Assembly (NCBI RefSeq): GCF_004349245.1
Contig: NZ_SMLC01000033.1
Location: 1 to 57,887 of the forward strand
DNA: 57,887 bases
Direction: 5' to 3'
Origin: Actinomadura sp. 6K520
GTDB lineage: Bacteria; Actinomycetota; Actinomycetes; Streptosporangiales; Streptosporangiaceae
Part shown: positions 33,158 through 43,384 of the stretch, piece after piece
How positions within the stretch are numbered: position 1 is the stretch's first letter
Layout of the letters: each line of letters begins with the position of its first letter
Program-made: the position numbers and the translations under genes
Notes under the pieces: model-generated
Databases searched by the model: none
What the model saw: the letters and a program-made list of their open reading frames with translations, nothing else
Told to the model about the DNA's origin: nothing

Positions 33158-36100
33158 ATGGCGGACTCGGTGATGGACGAACTGCCGCGCGCCGCACTGC
33201 GGAACGTGCTGGGCAAGTGGCGTGACAACCTGATCGATCTGACCGGCCGGAACCGGCTGCTGAACTTCCGGCACACCCGCACCGCCACGCTGGCGATCCG
33301 GTCACCGCAGGCGGGTCCCCTGATCACCGGGCTCGACTCGGGCCTGCGGTTCGCGGAGCTGCCCGAGGACGACGCCGAGAACGAGGGTCTGGTCACGCTC
33401 GAGGACACCAGCGGGATCGTCACCCAGAAGACCACCCGGCTCGCCCTCGACGCCGCGCTCCGCAAGCTGTACCGCGACTCCAACCAGATGTTCAACGACA
33501 CCGGGCTGTGGACGCTCCAGCTCGGCGTGGCGTTCCTCAAGTGGCGGGAGCCCGGCGCGGAGGGGTTCAACCTGGCACCGCTGCTGCTCGTCCCGGTGCG
33601 GCTCGACCGGCTCGGCCCCGGCCTGTTCCGGTTGATCACCGAGCAGAGCGAGGACGCCGTCCCCAACCCGGCGCTGGCCGTCAAGATGGGGCAGCTCGGG
33701 CTGGCCTGGCCCGACCCCGACAGCATGAAGGACCTCCCCGGCACCCTCTCCGCCGTGCGCACCGCCGTCGCGGGACACCCGGACTGGGAGGTCAACGACG
33801 ACGTCGTGCTCGCCACGTTCCGCTCCCACAAGGAGGCGATGTACCGGGACCTGCTCGACCACGAGGACCAGATCCTGGCGCATCCCCTGGTGCAGGCCAT
33901 CGGACTCGGCGAAGCCGCGCACCTCCCCGAGGACGAGCTGTACTTCGAACCCGTCGACGCCGACCGGATCGACGAACTCCAGCCGCCCGAGCTGACGCCC
34001 CTCGTCCTGGACGCCGACTCGTCCCAGCGCCAGTGCGTCGCGGCGGCCCTCGACGGCCGGTCGTTCATCATGGACGGCCCGCCCGGCACCGGTAAGAGCC
34101 AGACGATCGCGAACATGATCGCGGCGCTGATGTACCAGGGCCGGAGCGTACTGTTCGTCAGCGAGAAGGCGGCGGCGCTGGACGTGGTCCGCAACCGCCT
34201 GGACTCCGTGGGGCTCGGGGCGTTCGTCCTGGCGCTGCACAGCCACCACGCGAGCCGCAAGGAGGTCGCAAAGACGCTGGGCGACGCCCTCGCGAAGCGT
34301 CCCAAGGCCGTCGGATCAGGGTCGGACGAGGATCGGCAGCGACTTCTGCGCACCCGCCAGGAGCTCTCGGCCTACGCGGCGGCGATGAACGAGACCCGGC
34401 CGCCGCTCGGCTTCACGCTGCACGACGTGATCGGGCGGCTGGGCAAGCTGACCGGCGTGCCGCCGCTGCCGACCGCGCTGCCGGAGGGCCTGACCGCCGG
34501 CGGGCTCCAGGACGTCCGTGCCGCAGCGGAGCGACTGGGCGACGCGTGGCGGCCCGTCGCCGAGGGCTCCGAGTACGCGTGGCGGCATCTCACCGGAAGC
34601 GGGCAGCCGCAGCCGCGCCTGCAACTGCTGCGCGAGCACGCCGACGCGCTCCAGCGCCGCCTCGCCGCGCACGATGACCTCACCGGGCCACTGGGCCTGA
34701 CCGAGCTGGGCGCAACCGAGCGGCTACTCGCCCTGCTCGACGCCACGGGCGGCCGCCCCGAGGTTCCGGAGGCGTGGCTGACCGCCCCCGTACTGCCGGC
34801 GCTACGAGAAGAGGTGTCCGGATTCATCACCCGGCTGGGCGCACTGCGGACCTCGGTCGCCGCCGTCGCCGGGGAGGTCGGGCCGGATTGGGATCACCTG
34901 CCGTCCGGCATCGACAGCTCGGCGTCCGCCGAGGAGGCGGCACTGGCCGAGCTGGCGACGGAGGGGCTCGACCTGTCGGAGCTGACCGAAGAGTGGCTCC
35001 GCGGGCTCGGCGCCGACTTCCGGGAACAGGCGGACATGCTGCGCCACGCACGGTCGTCGCTGGCCGACATCGCCGCCGTCTACGGGATGCCCGCCCCGGT
35101 CACCTTCGAGCAAGCCCTGGCCCTCTGCCGGCTGACCGAGTTCGCGCGGTGGCCGCACCGCCCCGAAGCGGACTGGCTGGCGAGCGACCGCAGGTCCGCC
35201 GCCGTCCTCGCCGCCGCCAACCTCGAAGAGCGCGTGAACGTACTCGTCCAGGCCAGGGCCGCGGCGACCCGGGTGTTCACCGAGAAGATCTTCACCGTTC
35301 CCGACTTCCCCGGCCTTGTGCGGCGGTTCGGCGAGACCTCCGGACTCGGGAAGCTGTCCGGTGCCCACCGGGCCGACAAGCGACTGCTCGCCGGGCTGAC
35401 CGTGTCGGGTGAATGGAGCAGGGAGGCCGCCGAGCGGCTCCCGCAGGCACTGGCCTGGTACAACGCCGCCATGGCGCTGCAGCAGGCGGCCGCCTCCCAG
35501 AGCCCGCTCCTCGGACGTTACTGGCAGGGCGAGCACACCGACTTCCGGCTGGTCCACGGGCTGCTGGAGGGCGCCGAGGAGATCGGGCGGCTCGCCGCGG
35601 GGCCGCATTCCCCGGCCGCTCTCGCGGAGCAGGTCGGCGCCGGCGGCCGTCCCGACGCGGGCGCCTGCACCGCCGCCGACCAGGTGCGCGAGCGGCTCGA
35701 CCGGTGGCGGCGGACGCTCGTCCCCGCGCCGCGGCCGGGCGGACGTCCGAGGCTCGCGGCCGGGTCCATCGCCGACGCCACCGCCTGGTACTCGGCCCAC
35801 CTCGGACCGCTGGCCGCCGCCGCCGAGCTGATCGCCGAGGTTCAGCCGGTGCTCGGGACCCCGTCGGCGCTCACCCTCGCGCAGGCGCGCGGCATCGCCG
35901 CCCGAGTGGAGGCGGTGCGTGCCGAACGTGCAGCGTTCCTGTCCCGGAAGGCTCACGACGAGCACGTGCTGGGCGCTCTCTACGCGGAGCTGGAAACCGA
36001 CACGGCCGCGCTCTCGGCCGCGCTGGACTGGGTCGCCGGCGTGCGGACACCGGACGAGCCCATGCCCGAGCAGGCCGCCCGCGCGCTGCTCGCCGCCCGG

Positions 36101-38614
36101 CCCGACGAGGAACTGCGCGGGGCGTGGAACGCGTTCCGCGCCGCCGTCACCGACTTCGTCCAGATGTTCGACGCCGCGCGGCGGCCCGGCCTGCACGCCC
36201 GGCTCACCGGCACCGCCGCGGCGTTCGACGAGTTCACCGGACTGCTCGCCGCCGACCGGTCCGGCCCCGAGGAATGGCGCTCCTACGCCGAGGCCCGCGC
36301 CGGCCTGCGCCGGCACGGGCTCGACGGGCTCATCGGCCGGGCCGCCGAGAAGGGCCTGGACGGCGCCGGCTTCCCGCACGCGGTCGAGCGGGCCGTCCTC
36401 GAAGCCTGGGCCGAGCGGGTCATGGGCGGCGACTCCCGCCTCACCCCCGTCCGGGCAGTCGAACGGGACAGGCTCGTCGAGCGGTTCCGCGAACTCGACA
36501 AGGCCCTGGTCGCCAACGCCCACGCCCAGGTGATCGAGGCGTGCAACGCGCGCCGCCCCCGGCCCAACGTCGGGCAGGCCGCCGTCATCCAGCGGGAGGC
36601 CGAGAAGAAGAGCAGGCACATGCCCGTGCGGACGCTGCTCGACCGGACGTCCGACATCGTCCCGCTGGTGAAGCCGTGCTTCATGATGAGCCCGCTGACG
36701 GTCAGCCAGTTCCTGCCGGCCGGATACCGCTTCGACGTCGTCATCTTCGACGAGGCGTCGCAGGTGCTCCCCCAGGACGCCGTGAACTGCGTCTACCGCG
36801 GCCGATCGCTCATCGTGGCGGGCGACCAGAAGCAACTGCCGCCGACCGACTTCTTCGCCCAGACCGACGACTCGGACGACGACGACTTCGACGAGGACGT
36901 CCCGGACTCCTTCGACTCGCTCCTCGACATGTGCAAGGGCAGCGGCCTCATCCGGAGCCTGCCGCTGTCCTGGCACTACCGGAGCCGTCACGAAGGACTC
37001 ATCGCGTTCAGCAACCGCCGCTTCTACGGCAACGGCCTGGTGACCTTTCCCGGGGCGTTCGAGTCCGGCGACGACGTCGGAGTCACGTTCACCAAGGTGT
37101 CCGGCGTCTACGAGCGGGGCCGCAGCCGCCGCAATCCGATCGAGGCGGACGCCGTCGCCGAACGCGTCCTGCACCACTACCGGACGCGGCCGAACCTCAG
37201 CCTCGGCGTGGTGGCGATGTCCGACGCGCAGGCGCACGCCATCGAAGAGGCCGTGGAACGGGCCCGGGACGGCCATCCCGAGCTGGAGCCGTTCTTCTCC
37301 GCGGACCGGCTCAACGGGTTCTTCGTCAAGAACCTGGAGACCGTCCAGGGCGACGAGCGGGACGTCGTCATCATCTCCGTCGGTTACGGCCCCGGCCCCG
37401 ACGGGCGGCTCACCATGATGTTCGGCCCACTCAACCGGGAGAACGGCTGGCGGCGCCTCAACGTAGCCGTGACCCGCGCCCGGCACCGCGTCGAGGTCAT
37501 CTCGTCGATCTCCGGTTCCGACATCCGCGAGGGCACCAGCAGGAGCCGCGCGCATTTCAAGAAGTACCTCGACTACGCCGAGCGCGGCCCCGCCGTCCTG
37601 GAGCACGGACCGCTCGACGAGGACGCGGCGCCGGAGAGCCCGTTCGAGGAGTCCGTGCTGGACGTCCTGACGGATTGGGGCTACGACGTCCAGCCGCAGG
37701 TCGGCGTCGGCGGCTACCGGATCGACATGGCCGTCCGCCACCCCGCTCTCCCGGGCCGGTTCGCGCTGGGCATCGAGTGCGACGGCGCGATGTACCACTC
37801 GTCCAAGGCCGCGCGGGACCGCGACCGCCTGCGGGAAGAGGTGCTGCGCGGGCTCGGCTGGGAACTGCACCGAATCTGGGGCACCGACTGGTACCGCAAC
37901 CGCCCCGAGGCCGAGACCCGGCTACGCGAAGCCGTCGAGGCCGCCATCGACGTGATGGCCGAGGAGACCGCACCCGACGACGATGAGGGCCCAATCGTCC
38001 CCGAACCGCCTCGGACGGACGAGCAGCCCAGGGTGACCATGGAGTCCGCCGACGACGGGCAGCCGCGCGACTGGGCCGCCCCCTACCGCAGGGCGCATCT
38101 CGAAGGACACCTCTACTACTACGAGATGCACGAGCCGGAATCGCTCAGCCTGCTCCAGCGGCTCTTCCGCGAGATCCTCGAAACCGAGGCGCCGGTTCAG
38201 CGCGACCTCCTCTACCGGAGGGCGGCGACGGTCTGGGGCATCGAACGGATCGGCTCGCGCATTCGCGCCAACCTCGACAGGGCCCTCGGCGGGCTGCTCA
38301 AGGCCGATCGCGAGGTCGAGCAGGACGGCGACACCATCACCCTGCGAGAACGCCCGGTCCTCCCGCGCGAGCCCGGAGACGGAGTGGTCCGCAAGGTCAC
38401 CGAGGTTCCACCCGCGGAGCGGAGGACGGCCCTGCTCGAGATCATCGCCGAATCCCCCGGCATGACCGAGACCGAACTGACCACGCACACGGCCCGCTTC
38501 TTCGGCTGGAACCGCCGCGGCTCCGACATCGCCCGCGCCTTCGCACAAGACCTGCTGGAACTCCGAGAGGAAGGCCGGATCGACGGACTTCCGGACCGGG
38601 TCGTCCTGCGCTGA
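33158..38614 (+). CDS. DUF4011-helicase-Vsr-DUF3320 protein (Hhe-like)
   Basis: 1818-residue single-protein defence candidate. Domains in order: DUF4011 (about 10-290, with WRDNLIDLTGRNRLLNFRHT); a superfamily 1 helicase split by a long helical insert, with Walker A GPPGTGKSQT near 308, Walker B FDEASQVLPQ near 1193, then GDQKQLPPTDFF, LPLSWHYRSRHE and VAVTRARHR; a Vsr/MTES_1575-type PD-(D/E)xK nuclease (about 1490-1605, YRIDMAVRHP and GIECDGAMYHSS); and DUF3320 near 1640-1700. This architecture was reported as an antiviral protein named Hhe. The ATG follows GGGAGGCGG. All motor and nuclease motifs are present. It stands alone and diverges from the kinase operon. Confidence 0.9.
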   Translation: MADSVMDELPRAALRNVLGKWRDNLIDLTGRNRLLNFRHTRTATLAIRSPQAGPLITGLDSGLRFAELPEDDAENEGLVTLEDTSGIVTQKTTRLALDAALRKLYRDSNQMFNDTGLWTLQLGVAFLKWREPGAEGFNLAPLLLVPVRLDRLGPGLFRLITEQSEDAVPNPALAVKMGQLGLAWPDPDSMKDLPGTLSAVRTAVAGHPDWEVNDDVVLATFRSHKEAMYRDLLDHEDQILAHPLVQAIGLGEAAHLPEDELYFEPVDADRIDELQPPELTPLVLDADSSQRQCVAAALDGRSFIMDGPPGTGKSQTIANMIAALMYQGRSVLFVSEKAAALDVVRNRLDSVGLGAFVLALHSHHASRKEVAKTLGDALAKRPKAVGSGSDEDRQRLLRTRQELSAYAAAMNETRPPLGFTLHDVIGRLGKLTGVPPLPTALPEGLTAGGLQDVRAAAERLGDAWRPVAEGSEYAWRHLTGSGQPQPRLQLLREHADALQRRLAAHDDLTGPLGLTELGATERLLALLDATGGRPEVPEAWLTAPVLPALREEVSGFITRLGALRTSVAAVAGEVGPDWDHLPSGIDSSASAEEAALAELATEGLDLSELTEEWLRGLGADFREQADMLRHARSSLADIAAVYGMPAPVTFEQALALCRLTEFARWPHRPEADWLASDRRSAAVLAAANLEERVNVLVQARAAATRVFTEKIFTVPDFPGLVRRFGETSGLGKLSGAHRADKRLLAGLTVSGEWSREAAERLPQALAWYNAAMALQQAAASQSPLLGRYWQGEHTDFRLVHGLLEGAEEIGRLAAGPHSPAALAEQVGAGGRPDAGACTAADQVRERLDRWRRTLVPAPRPGGRPRLAAGSIADATAWYSAHLGPLAAAAELIAEVQPVLGTPSALTLAQARGIAARVEAVRAERAAFLSRKAHDEHVLGALYAELETDTAALSAALDWVAGVRTPDEPMPEQAARALLAARPDEELRGAWNAFRAAVTDFVQMFDAARRPGLHARLTGTAAAFDEFTGLLAADRSGPEEWRSYAEARAGLRRHGLDGLIGRAAEKGLDGAGFPHAVERAVLEAWAERVMGGDSRLTPVRAVERDRLVERFRELDKALVANAHAQVIEACNARRPRPNVGQAAVIQREAEKKSRHMPVRTLLDRTSDIVPLVKPCFMMSPLTVSQFLPAGYRFDVVIFDEASQVLPQDAVNCVYRGRSLIVAGDQKQLPPTDFFAQTDDSDDDDFDEDVPDSFDSLLDMCKGSGLIRSLPLSWHYRSRHEGLIAFSNRRFYGNGLVTFPGAFESGDDVGVTFTKVSGVYERGRSRRNPIEADAVAERVLHHYRTRPNLSLGVVAMSDAQAHAIEEAVERARDGHPELEPFFSADRLNGFFVKNLETVQGDERDVVIISVGYGPGPDGRLTMMFGPLNRENGWRRLNVAVTRARHRVEVISSISGSDIREGTSRSRAHFKKYLDYAERGPAVLEHGPLDEDAAPESPFEESVLDVLTDWGYDVQPQVGVGGYRIDMAVRHPALPGRFALGIECDGAMYHSSKAARDRDRLREEVLRGLGWELHRIWGTDWYRNRPEAETRLREAVEAAIDVMAEETAPDDDEGPIVPEPPRTDEQPRVTMESADDGQPRDWAAPYRRAHLEGHLYYYEMHEPESLSLLQRLFREILETEAPVQRDLLYRRAATVWGIERIGSRIRANLDRALGGLLKADREVEQDGDTITLRERPVLPREPGDGVVRKVTEVPPAERRTALLEIIAESPGMTETELTTHTARFFGWNRRGSDIARAFAQDLLELREEGRIDGLPDRVVLR

Positions 38615-38657
38615 CAGTCCCGCATGGTGATCTGGAAAGGCAGTTCCAGGCGGCTCC

Positions 38658-38694
38658 GAAAATGCGTATTCGGTCTTGCCGTGGGTGCATTTTC
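38658..38694. terminator. weak hairpin behind the helicase gene
   Basis: GAAAATGC at 38658-38665 pairs with GCATTTTC at 38687-38694 about 44 bases after the stop codon. The loop is long, so terminator function is uncertain. Confidence 0.3.
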
Positions 38695-38815
38695 TGGCGT
38701 GGGCGGGCCATTTGGAACCGGGCCGTTGGACGAGGCGTCGCATTAGCGGACAATGCCGGGCGGCGGGTCCGGGTCCCGCCGCAGGCGTCGTCGAGTGCGG
38801 TCAGGAGAAGCGGTA

Positions 38816-39625
38816 ATGGCGGATGTGCCCAATGTTTCGTTCTGGGAGCGTGGTGAGCGGCAGCAGGTTCGGCGGTGGCTGCTGGTCGGCGGCGCGGCGC
38901 TGCTGTTCCTCGTCATGCTGGGGCTCGTCGCCGCCTCACCGGTGGTGCTCTACCGGCTCGGCGTGGCCGGGGGCGTGGAGTGGGACGAGATCGGCGCCAT
39001 CGGTGACGCCTATGGCGCGGCGGCGACCCTGCTCACCGCCGTTTCGCTGGTCGGTATCACCGTCTCGCTGCTGCTCGGGGCCAAGGACTCCCGGACGAAC
39101 CGCGCCCAGGCCATCCGCACCTTCCACTTCGAGCTCATCCGGATGCAACTGGAGGATCCGGAACTGCTGTGGGCCAACGGCTGGCCCCGGCCCGAGATGC
39201 GCAGCGACCAGGAGCGCACGACCGCGCGGGTGCGGCAGCATCTGTACGCCAACCTGTGGGTGTACTTCTATCTCATGCAGTACGAACTGCGGGTCCTGTC
39301 AGAGGCGAACCTCCGCGCGCTGCTGGTGAACGAACTCTTCAACGGGGAGGTCGGCAGGCAGTACTGGAAGTCGACGGGCTGCACGTTCGAAGTGATGAAG
39401 GGACGCCGCGTCAAGCGGTTCTTCCAGATCATGGATGAGGAGTACCGCAACGTCGTCGAATCCGGCCGGGAACCGGTGCCCGCCTGCGGGCTCCCGGAGG
39501 TCGAGCCGCCGCCACCGCCGGAGAGTTCCTCCCGGCTGCCGGCGCGGGGGGCAGTCGCGGCCGTGGTCGCGGGCGCCGCCGGCCTGGCTGCAGGGGCCAC
39601 GGTCCTACACCGGATCCGTCGGTGA
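38816..39625 (+). CDS. DUF6082 family membrane protein
   Basis: 269-residue protein. The ATG at 38816 follows AGGAGA by 8 bases. Two membrane segments (WLLVGGAALLFLVMLGLVAA and AAATLLTAVSLVGITVSLLL) are followed by the family's cytosolic domain (QAIRTFHFELIRMQLEDPEL; LYANLWVYFYLMQYELRVLS). A Pro-rich stretch and a third hydrophobic segment with a basic end close the protein. DUF6082 proteins are abundant in actinomycetes and unassigned. A broken relative lies at 17676-17979. The 3' end overlaps the convergent amidase gene by 21 bases. Confidence 0.82.
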   Translation: MADVPNVSFWERGERQQVRRWLLVGGAALLFLVMLGLVAASPVVLYRLGVAGGVEWDEIGAIGDAYGAAATLLTAVSLVGITVSLLLGAKDSRTNRAQAIRTFHFELIRMQLEDPELLWANGWPRPEMRSDQERTTARVRQHLYANLWVYFYLMQYELRVLSEANLRALLVNELFNGEVGRQYWKSTGCTFEVMKGRRVKRFFQIMDEEYRNVVESGREPVPACGLPEVEPPPPPESSSRLPARGAVAAVVAGAAGLAAGATVLHRIRR

Positions 39626-41074
39626 CGTGGCGATACGCGGTGGCCTGCGCGCGTCGGCCGCTCGCTCGTAGGCCGCGGCCAGGGCCAGGACGCGGGCGTC
39701 GGCGCGCCGTCCGGCCATGAAGGAGACGCCGACCGGAAGCGGCCCGACGAACCCCGCGGGCACCGAAACGCTGGGATACCCGGCGACGGCGGCCGGGGTG
39801 GAGGTCGGGGGGAAGCCGTCGTCACCCGTGCGGCAGTCGATGGGCCGGGCGGGCGGATTGGTGGGCGCGGCGAGGGCGTCCAGGCGGTGCCGGGTGAGCA
39901 GGTCGTCGATCGAGCGCGACGCCCGCCTGGCCAGTTCGGCCCGCCGGGCGCGGTAGCCGGGGTCCTCGGGACCCGGGGCGGCGAGGGACTGCTCGAACAG
40001 ATCCAGCCCGGCGAAGCACGTCCGCTCCAGCGGGTCGTCGCGGTGGAAATCGATCAGCTCGGCGAGCCCCCCGGGACCGTCGTCGCGCGTTCGCAGGTAG
40101 TCCTCGATGTCCCTGCGGAACTCGGTCGGCAGCACCCCGGACAGCAGGTCACGCGTCCGTTCTACTTCGACGTCCACTTCGACGACCTCCGCGCCCCGCT
40201 CCCGCAGAAGCTCGCCAACGCGGGTCATCAAGCGGTCGACGTCTTCGCCGTACGCCGGCATCCGCCAAAGACCGATCCGCGCCGCCCGCAGTGCTGACGG
40301 CTGGTCGCTGGGCACGAGCCCTCGGGTGCCTGGGGCCAGCACGGACAGGGCCAGGGCGGTGTCGACGACGTTCCGGGCGATCGGCCCCGCGCAATCCCGG
40401 GCGCGGCACACGGGCACGACACCGTCCACGCCCACCAGGCCCCGGCTCGGCTTCACGCCGACGACGCCGTTCGTCCCCGCCGGGCAGACCAGCGAGCCGT
40501 CGGTCTCGGTGCCGACGGCCACCTGGGCGAACCCCGCGGCCACCCCCGCCGCCGGGCCGGAGGACGAGCCGCTGGGGCTGCGGTCCGGAGCGTGCGGGTT
40601 CCGGGTCTGGCCGCCGACCGCGGACCACCCCGAGACCGCGCCGGAGGACCGGAAGTTCCCCCATTCGGAGAGGTTGGCCTTGCCGAGGATCACGGCCCCG
40701 GCGGCGCGCAGCCGGCGGACCAGCTCCGCGTCCCGCGCGGGGCGCCCGCGGGCGAGGGCGCGGGAACCGGCGGTGGTCGGCAGGCCCGCCGTGTCGATGT
40801 TGTCCTTGAGCAGCACCGGGATCCCGTCCAGCGGCCCTCGCAGTTTTCCGGCCTTCCGGCGGCGGTCGGACGCCGCCGCCTGCGCGATCGCGGTCGGGTC
40901 CAGTGCCAGCACCGCCCGCACGACACCGTCCAGGCGGCCGATCCTGTCGAGATAGGCCTCCGTCAGCCCGACCGCGTCCAGGCAGCCCAGCGTCCGGCAC
41001 CGCTGAAGTCCGGGGATGGTCGCCCGGTCGAGCGCCGAGCCGTCATCGCACGAACACGCCCCGCCGACCGTCAA
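39605..41074 (-). CDS. amidase-signature family amidohydrolase
   Basis: 489-residue enzyme hydrolysing an amide bond. The Ser-cisSer-Lys triad is visible: Lys90 in GIPVLLKDNID, the cis-Ser in SPSGSSSGPAAG (about 171) and the nucleophile Ser194 in GTETDGSLVCPAG. Length and order fit the amidase-signature family. The absence of GatC/GatB neighbours argues against a GatA role, so a stand-alone amidase of unknown substrate is likely. No signal peptide is evident. Its 3' end overlaps the convergent DUF6082 gene. Confidence 0.9.
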   Translation of the reverse strand: MTVGGACSCDDGSALDRATIPGLQRCRTLGCLDAVGLTEAYLDRIGRLDGVVRAVLALDPTAIAQAAASDRRRKAGKLRGPLDGIPVLLKDNIDTAGLPTTAGSRALARGRPARDAELVRRLRAAGAVILGKANLSEWGNFRSSGAVSGWSAVGGQTRNPHAPDRSPSGSSSGPAAGVAAGFAQVAVGTETDGSLVCPAGTNGVVGVKPSRGLVGVDGVVPVCRARDCAGPIARNVVDTALALSVLAPGTRGLVPSDQPSALRAARIGLWRMPAYGEDVDRLMTRVGELLRERGAEVVEVDVEVERTRDLLSGVLPTEFRRDIEDYLRTRDDGPGGLAELIDFHRDDPLERTCFAGLDLFEQSLAAPGPEDPGYRARRAELARRASRSIDDLLTRHRLDALAAPTNPPARPIDCRTGDDGFPPTSTPAAVAGYPSVSVPAGFVGPLPVGVSFMAGRRADARVLALAAAYERAADARRPPRIATSPTDPV

Positions 41075-41225
41075 TGCACCGACCCTCCCTTCCGGACGAC
41101 CTTAGCCGCTCGGGATCACGCGGAACGGAATAGATGGCTCCGTTCTGATGGCACCGACGCCACGTTGTACTGGCTCACCGGTGACGTGCGGGAGTTCTTC
41201 CGTCCTCTCCGCTGGCGGCCCCGCG

Positions 41226-41265
41226 CCCCTGATGACCACCCGGCGTCTCGGGCGGTCATCAGGGG
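41226..41265. terminator. 17-bp stem-loop terminator
   Basis: Arms 41226-41242 and 41249-41265 pair with one mismatch around a GCGTCT loop. It lies 31 bases beyond the stop of the minus-strand SnoaL-like gene and before the amidase promoter region. Confidence 0.65.
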
Positions 41266-41296
41266 TGTGCGGCTACCTCACCGCGGTATGCCGATA

Positions 41297-41707
41297 TCAG
41301 CCTGCTCCTTCGGGGACGTCCGGGAACGAGTGGTGCTCGTGGTGGACGACCCAGCGGCCGTCCCGCTTGCGCAGGCCGAGGGTCAGGCGCAACCGGTTGT
41401 CGGGGTCGGTCTCGAACCCCTCCTTGGTCCCGCAACGCAGCAGTGCGTAGGCGTAGGCGACGTCATCGCCCGCGACGACGTCCAGCGACTCGATCTCGAA
41501 GAGGGCGCCCTGGGCCTGCCACTCGAAGAAGGGCGGCCACGTCCGGCGGTAGTCGTCCAGGCCGCGCACTCCCTCGTAGGGCGGCGGGACGTCGAACATG
41601 ACGATGTCCTCGGCGTGGTCTTGGAGGACCCGGTCCATGTCTCCGGCGTGAACCGCCTCGGCCCAGCGCTCGATCAAGGCGCGGATCTGATCCTGGTCGG
41701 TCTGCAT
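41297..41707 (-). CDS. SnoaL-like / DUF4440-type NTF2-fold protein
   Basis: 136-residue single NTF2-fold domain (IRALIERWAEAVHAGDMDRV; YEGVRGLDDYRRTWPPFFEW; WVVHHEHHSFPDVP). Family members are small isomerases, hydrolases or ligand binders; the substrate is unknown. It lies just downstream of the ECF sigma factor gene on the same strand with a 60-bp gap, so co-transcription is possible. Confidence 0.82.
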   Translation of the reverse strand: MQTDQDQIRALIERWAEAVHAGDMDRVLQDHAEDIVMFDVPPPYEGVRGLDDYRRTWPPFFEWQAQGALFEIESLDVVAGDDVAYAYALLRCGTKEGFETDPDNRLRLTLGLRKRDGRWVVHHEHHSFPDVPEGAG

Positions 41708-41767
41708 TGTCGTGTCCTTCCGGCTCGATGTATCCGTCGGGACTACAACCCGGGCCGGGCCGCGAAA

Positions 41768-42769
41768 TCATCGCGGCGGGCCGGCCAGTTCCGCCGGAAG
41801 GCCGAACATCGGGAAGTCGGCGTCGAGGAAGGACACGACCTCGGCGATCCGGGTGTCGCGTAGCACGAGCAGGTCCAGGCCCGCCGGGACGTACGACGCT
41901 CTGGCGTCATCCCACCTGTAGGTGCCGAAGGCGAGCTGCCCGTTCGCCTGCACCGGCACGAAACGCCAGCGCTCGGTCAGCGGGCCCTCGACCAGGAAGG
42001 CGCGGATGCCCGAGCGCCCCGCGTACCAGGCGGCCAGCGGCGGCATCGAGAACCTGGCGTCCTCGGTGAGCAGCGCCACGATGGAGTCGACGTCCCGCGC
42101 CTCCCACGCCGCCATGTAGCGGCGGACCAGGTCCCGCTGCGCGGCCTCCCCGATCGCGTCCAGCGTGCGCTGCTGGCTGATGCCGGGGACGGCCTTCCGC
42201 GCCCGCTGCAACGCGCTGTTGACCGCGGCCGTCGTCGTGTCCAGCACCTCGGCGGCCTCCCGGGCGCGGTACCCGAGCACATCGCAGAGCAGCAGGGCGG
42301 CCCGCTGCGCGGCCGACAGGTGCTGCAGAGCGGCGACGAACGCGATCTCCACGCTCTCCCGCGCGAGGACGCGGGCCTCCGGATCGAGGTCGTCCGTCCA
42401 GGCCATCCACCGTCCGGGGTACGGCTCCACCCAGGCCGTCTCGACCGCCGGTGCGCCCTCCGGGCTCATGTCGGTGGGCAGTTCCCGCCGCCCGCGCCTC
42501 TCGATCAGCGTCAGCGCCCGGTTCGTCGCGATCCTGTAGAGCCAGGACCGGATCGATCCCCGTTCCTCGTAGCCGCCCAGGCTCCGCCAGGCTCGGTCGA
42601 GGGTCTCCTGGACGGCGTCCTCGGCATCGTGGATCGAGGCGAGCATCCGGTAGCAGTGCGCCCGCAACTCGTCCCGGAAAGGCTCGACCAGCCGGCCGAA
42701 CGCCTCCCGGTCCCCACCCCGGGCGGCCAGCACCAGCTCGGCCTCGGCCGGGCGTTCCCCCTCGTCCAT
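41768..42769 (-). CDS. ECF RNA polymerase sigma factor with NTF2-like C-terminus (SigG/TIGR02960-like)
   Basis: 333-residue extracytoplasmic-function sigma factor. Region 2 is [20 protein letters not shown] with [14 protein letters not shown]. Region 4 is [20 protein letters not shown] with [20 protein letters not shown]. Residues about 215-333 form a SnoaL/NTF2-like domain ([20 protein letters not shown]) of the kind that modulates such sigma factors without a separate anti-sigma. The ATG at 42769 gives the family opening. The longer frame upstream runs through a neighbouring gene and is not used. Confidence 0.88.
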   Translation of the reverse strand: MDEGERPAEAELVLAARGGDREAFGRLVEPFRDELRAHCYRMLASIHDAEDAVQETLDRAWRSLGGYEERGSIRSWLYRIATNRALTLIERRGRRELPTDMSPEGAPAVETAWVEPYPGRWMAWTDDLDPEARVLARESVEIAFVAALQHLSAAQRAALLLCDVLGYRAREAAEVLDTTTAAVNSALQRARKAVPGISQQRTLDAIGEAAQRDLVRRYMAAWEARDVDSIVALLTEDARFSMPPLAAWYAGRSGIRAFLVEGPLTERWRFVPVQANGQLAFGTYRWDDARASYVPAGLDLLVLRDTRIAEVVSFLDADFPMFGLPAELAGPPR

Positions 42770-42842
42770 GGGACGAGTATGGCCGACCAGGCGGCCCCCA
42801 TGGCGTGGGACGATCGTGCGCGCGCGAAGGGGCGGAGGCCGC

Positions 42843-43384
42843 GTGCGGTCGCTGACGGAACTGGCTCGCGAGTACCGCGGGGAGCGGCGGGTCGAGCTGC
42901 TGGACGGGCGGGGCGGGCGGCACGATCTCGTGGGCGTGCGAGGTCCGGGGCTGACGGTGGACACGCCGTCCCGCTGGTACGCGTACCAGGAGCGGCACCG
43001 GACCTGGACAGGCACGTCCTGCACCGGCTCGGGGAGTACGGACGCCGCCCGCCCGCCGTCATCCAGATCATCGTCGACGACGGCGCGCTGCCCGCCGACC
43101 ACCTCTCCGCGGACGGCACGGACCTCGGCCACCGGCCGCCGCCGCTGCTCGGCGAGCGGGTGCGCTGGTACATGGTGGACGGGGTGCTCAGCCAGGGCGG
43201 CCGGAGGGTCCGCGCGACCGGCGTCCCCTGTCCGGGCCGGGAGCCGGCGCGGGTCTGGGTCGCCGCCGACGACGATCCCTCCCTCGACGGGATCATCGCC
43301 TCCATCGCGCCGGCCCCGGCACGGCCGGGTCAGAGCCAGCCGAGCTCGGTGGGCTGCGGGAAGCCGCGCTGCCAGACGCCGTAG
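42843..43384 (+). pseudogene. hypothetical gene disrupted by a one-base deletion
   Basis: From a GTG at 42843 (GGAGG just upstream) the frame reads [20 protein letters not shown] and [14 protein letters not shown]. It continues one frame over with [34 protein letters not shown] and [14 protein letters not shown]. Adding one C in CACCGG at 42996-43000 restores RHPDLDRH. The whole looks like one cytosolic protein of about 180 residues; I do not recognise the family. The 3' end overlaps the convergent membrane gene. Confidence 0.6.

Noticed and set aside
34802..37870. 1022-codon minus-strand open frame opposite the DUF4011 helicase
   Set aside because: Antisense shadow of the real gene created by G+C bias.
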